Positions 51,284 to 54,420 of a DNA stretch of 54,420 nt are shown piece by piece. The first letter of the stretch is position 1. Each line of letters starts with the position of its first letter. The notes below the pieces were generated by a model. The model worked only from the letters and a program-made list of their open reading frames with translations, was not told the DNA's origin and did not search any database. Source of the stretch: JBFWYO01 sp050186335 (GTDB lineage: Bacteria; Pseudomonadota; Alphaproteobacteria; Bin65). The position numbers and the translations under genes are program-made. The stretch covers positions 1-54,420 of the forward strand of contig JBFWYO010000019.1 in assembly GCA_050186335.1 (NCBI GenBank), read 5' to 3'.

Positions 51284-52516
51284 TTACGCGTTGGCGCGCG
51301 CCACCACGGCGTCGAGCAGCACTTGGCAACCGGACGACAGATCGTTCGGTTGCGCGTCCTCGACTTCGTTGTGGCTGATCCCGTCGGCGCAGGGCACGAA
51401 GATCATGGCGGTCGGCGCCACGCGGGCGACATAGCAGGCGTCGTGCCCGGCGCCGCTAACAATGTCCCGGTGGGCCAATCCGGCCAGATCGGCGGCAGCG
51501 CGCACGGAAGATACGCATGCAGCATCGAATGTCACTGCGGGAAAATCCCAGATCTGCTCGATCTGCAGTTGCAGGCGCTGTTGCGTCGCCAGACTGCGCG
51601 CCCGCGCGCGCAACTTGGCGTCCATGGTTGCCAGTACGCGATTGTCCGGATGCCGCAGATCGACGGTGAAAAATACCCGCCCCGGAATCGTATTGCGTGA
51701 ATTCGGGTGCACCTGCAGCACGCCGACCGTGCCACGCGCCAACGGCTGATGCTCGAACGCGATGCGATGGATCTCGTCGACCATGCGCGCCGCCCCCAGC
51801 AGCGCATCCTTGCGCCGCGGCATCGGCGTTGTGCCGGCGTGCATTTCCTCGCCGGTCAGCGTGATTTCATACCAGCGCTGGCCTTGCGCGCCGGTGACCA
51901 CACCGATGGTTTTATTCTCCGCTTCCAGTATCGGTCCCTGCTCGATATGCGCCTCGAAGAACGCGCCGATCTTGCGGCCGCCCACTTCTTCGGGCCCGGC
52001 ATAGCCGATGCGCGCCAGTTCCGCGCCGACGCTCTTGCCGTCCATGTCCTTCACGGCCAGCACATCGCCCAGCTTGAAGGCGCCGCCGAACACGCCGGAT
52101 GCCATCATCGCCGGCGCAAAGCGCGAGCCTTCCTCGTTTGTCCAGGCGACGATCTCGATCGGCGCTTCGGTTTCGAACTGGACGTCGTTGAGCGTGCGCA
52201 CGACTTCGAGCGCCGCCATCACGCCGTACGCGCCGTCGAACTTGCCGCCGGTCGGCTGCGAATCGAGATGGCTGCCTGCCATGATCGGCGGGAGGTCATT
52301 GTTGCGGCCCGGGCGGCGCGCGAAGATGTTGCCCATCTTGTCGATGCTGACGGCGCAGCCGGCTTCGCGGCACCAGCGCACGAACAAATCCCGCCCCTGC
52401 TTATCGAGATCGGTCAGCGCGATGCGGCACACCCCGCCTTTCGGCGTAGCCCCGATCTGCGCCAGTTCCATCAAGCTCGCCCACAGCCGCTCGCCGTTGA
52501 TTTTGACGTTGCTCAT
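51284..52516 (-). CDS. Zn-dependent N-carbamoyl amino acid hydrolase (M20 family)
   Basis: A 410-residue amidohydrolase of the HyuC/AmaB/allantoate amidohydrolase group. Metal residues occur in AGSHLDSQPTGGKFDGAYGV, WTNEEGSRF and AHIEQGPILE, and FVPCADGISHNEVE carries the C-terminal His. It hydrolyses carbamoyl amino acids (beta-ureidopropionate, N-carbamoyl-L-amino acids) or allantoate to ammonia, CO2 and the amine. The exact substrate is undecided. A GGGAGG lies 12 bases before the ATG, rather far. No dihydropyrimidinase is in the window, but mmsA, of the same catabolic context, is next but one upstream. Confidence 0.88.
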   Translation of the reverse strand: MSNVKINGERLWASLMELAQIGATPKGGVCRIALTDLDKQGRDLFVRWCREAGCAVSIDKMGNIFARRPGRNNDLPPIMAGSHLDSQPTGGKFDGAYGVMAALEVVRTLNDVQFETEAPIEIVAWTNEEGSRFAPAMMASGVFGGAFKLGDVLAVKDMDGKSVGAELARIGYAGPEEVGGRKIGAFFEAHIEQGPILEAENKTIGVVTGAQGQRWYEITLTGEEMHAGTTPMPRRKDALLGAARMVDEIHRIAFEHQPLARGTVGVLQVHPNSRNTIPGRVFFTVDLRHPDNRVLATMDAKLRARARSLATQQRLQLQIEQIWDFPAVTFDAACVSSVRAAADLAGLAHRDIVSGAGHDACYVARVAPTAMIFVPCADGISHNEVEDAQPNDLSSGCQVLLDAVVARANA

Positions 52517-52773
52517 GCAAACGCTTCGCCTCCCGGTACCCCGCTCCAGCCGACGCGCGGTACATTAGTGGAACGGCCGGACAGCGTCACGGCCTTCGGG
52601 AAGCGCCGGTGAAGGCGATCGGCCGTGCGGCGCTGGGCGCTGCGCGGAAACCGGCAGCCAGTTCGGAAAATCCGGCGATAAAGCGGCGGCATCCGCCCCG
52701 GGTCGTCACAATAACTGCACAATTGCGGCATAATAGATTATTGAATCTGGCGACGTCGTTCCCGGGAGGCGAA

Positions 52774-53325
52774 ATGATGAGACGGTCGATCGGATGGATT
52801 GCGGCGGCCGCTATCGGCCTTGCGATGTCCGGCACGGCGAGCGCCGAGAAAGTGAACCCCTTCAAGGCCCTGCAGGAAGAGCGTCCGTCGATGTTGGCGT
52901 ACGGCATGCTGCGCCTGGAATTGCTGCTGCGCGATTTCGCCGCCGAGTTGAACCGGGCGGGCCGGGGCGCCGTGGAAATGCGCCCGTTCTACCGAAAGGA
53001 ACAATCGCACATCGTCCTGCAGGTGCTGGCGCACGGCATGCCGACTACGCGCGAAAATTGTCGCGACCGCCTGGACTTCATGCGCAGGAAGGCCGAAATC
53101 GATCCTCGCGACGGCGTGCGAACGTCGTTCCGGTTTGCAAGCATATATGCGCGCCAGTTCGTCGAGCCCGGAACGCGGGAACTGGACCGCTCCGAAGTGC
53201 TGCTCGCGCTCGACAATTCGTTCGTTATTTTCGTCCAGATCGTCGACGAATCCAAGCAAGGTCCCGGCTCGCGCATCATCTGCGAGGGCCCGCTCTACTC
53301 GGCCGAAATCGTCTACCGCAACTAG
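52774..53325 (+). CDS. Small secreted protein of unknown function
   Basis: A 183-residue protein with a clear Sec signal peptide (MRRSIGWIAAAAIGLAMSGTASA). The mature part is mixed alpha/beta with an arginine-rich middle (FYRKEQSHIVLQVLAHGMP) and two cysteines (ENCRDR and IICEGP) that could form a disulfide. No family is recognised. GGGAGG stands 4 bases before the first of two adjacent ATGs. It is convergent with mmsA, with 4 bases between the stop codons, and divergent from the carbamoylase gene. Confidence 0.75.
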   Translation: MMRRSIGWIAAAAIGLAMSGTASAEKVNPFKALQEERPSMLAYGMLRLELLLRDFAAELNRAGRGAVEMRPFYRKEQSHIVLQVLAHGMPTTRENCRDRLDFMRRKAEIDPRDGVRTSFRFASIYARQFVEPGTRELDRSEVLLALDNSFVIFVQIVDESKQGPGSRIICEGPLYSAEIVYRN

Positions 53326-53329
53326 CGCC

Positions 53330-54420
<1,091 letters not shown>

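Overview
The window is high-G+C chromosomal DNA, and its gene neighbourhoods are those of an alphaproteobacterium. The diagnostic clusters are murA-DUF2948-hisG-hisD-UPF0262-phosphatase-infA-maf-rng-yacG, and trmN6-S49 peptidase-PP0621-glyQ-glyS-ppdK-meaB-HIT running away from a divergent polyprenyl synthase. I cannot fix the order or genus; a Rhodospirillales- or Hyphomicrobiales-like lineage fits. I see no prophage, insertion sequence, integrase, CRISPR array or rRNA. The window is mostly core and lifestyle genes packed in short operons, with two tRNAs (Thr-GGT and Pro-CGG).

Layout. 1-7.6 kb, leftward: the housekeeping cluster for cell wall, histidine, translation initiation and RNA processing, cut at the left edge inside yacG. 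7.6-12.8 kb: a CNNM/CBS transporter-like protein behind a short leader ORF, tRNA-Thr, a PAS-PAS-HD-GYP signalling protein, rnk, and a cysteine-cluster protein. 12.9-19.1 kb: a UDP-glucuronate decarboxylase-like gene, an MFS/hydrolase pair, an atypical crotonase plus its TetR regulator behind a near-perfect operator, and acrylyl-CoA reductase. 19.2-26.9 kb: a DUF898/M48 protease pair, a leftward heptosyltransferase-glycosyltransferase-dihydroorotase operon, and divergent ygfZ. 26.4-36.3 kb, leftward: the glyQS/ppdK/meaB/HIT operon region preceded by a DUF2007-TrmN6 fusion, an S49 peptidase and a small zinc-ribbon protein. 36.5-40.7 kb, rightward: polyprenyl diphosphate synthase, a secreted helical-repeat protein, tRNA-Pro and a membrane-anchored TRAP-type binding protein. 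40.8-49 kb: an aminotransferase/DUF6969 pair, apt, a creatininase-family hydrolase, an alpha/beta-hydrolase fold protein that has lost its catalytic Ser and His, a large AsmA protein and an OmpA-like protein with a textbook terminator. 49-54.4 kb: an S1C-type protease lipoprotein, SapC, an M20 carbamoyl-amino-acid hydrolase, a small secreted protein and the start of CoA-acylating methylmalonate-semialdehyde dehydrogenase, cut at the right edge.

The most distinctive DNA-level feature is a 122-140 bp palindromic intergenic element present three times (30.7, 33.0 and 40.7 kb). Its two halves are themselves hairpins whose arms differ between copies by compensatory changes. Other points for follow-up are the TetR operator at 16.38 kb, the crotonase lacking both canonical glutamates, the degenerate hydrolase at 44.7 kb, the DUF2007-methyltransferase fusion, the tethered TRAP binding protein without permease genes, and the leader ORF with a very strong ribosome binding site at 7.67 kb. 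Several genes touch propionyl-CoA or beta-amino-acid metabolism (acuI, meaB, mmsA, the carbamoylase, the class III aminotransferase), but they lie in separate transcription units.
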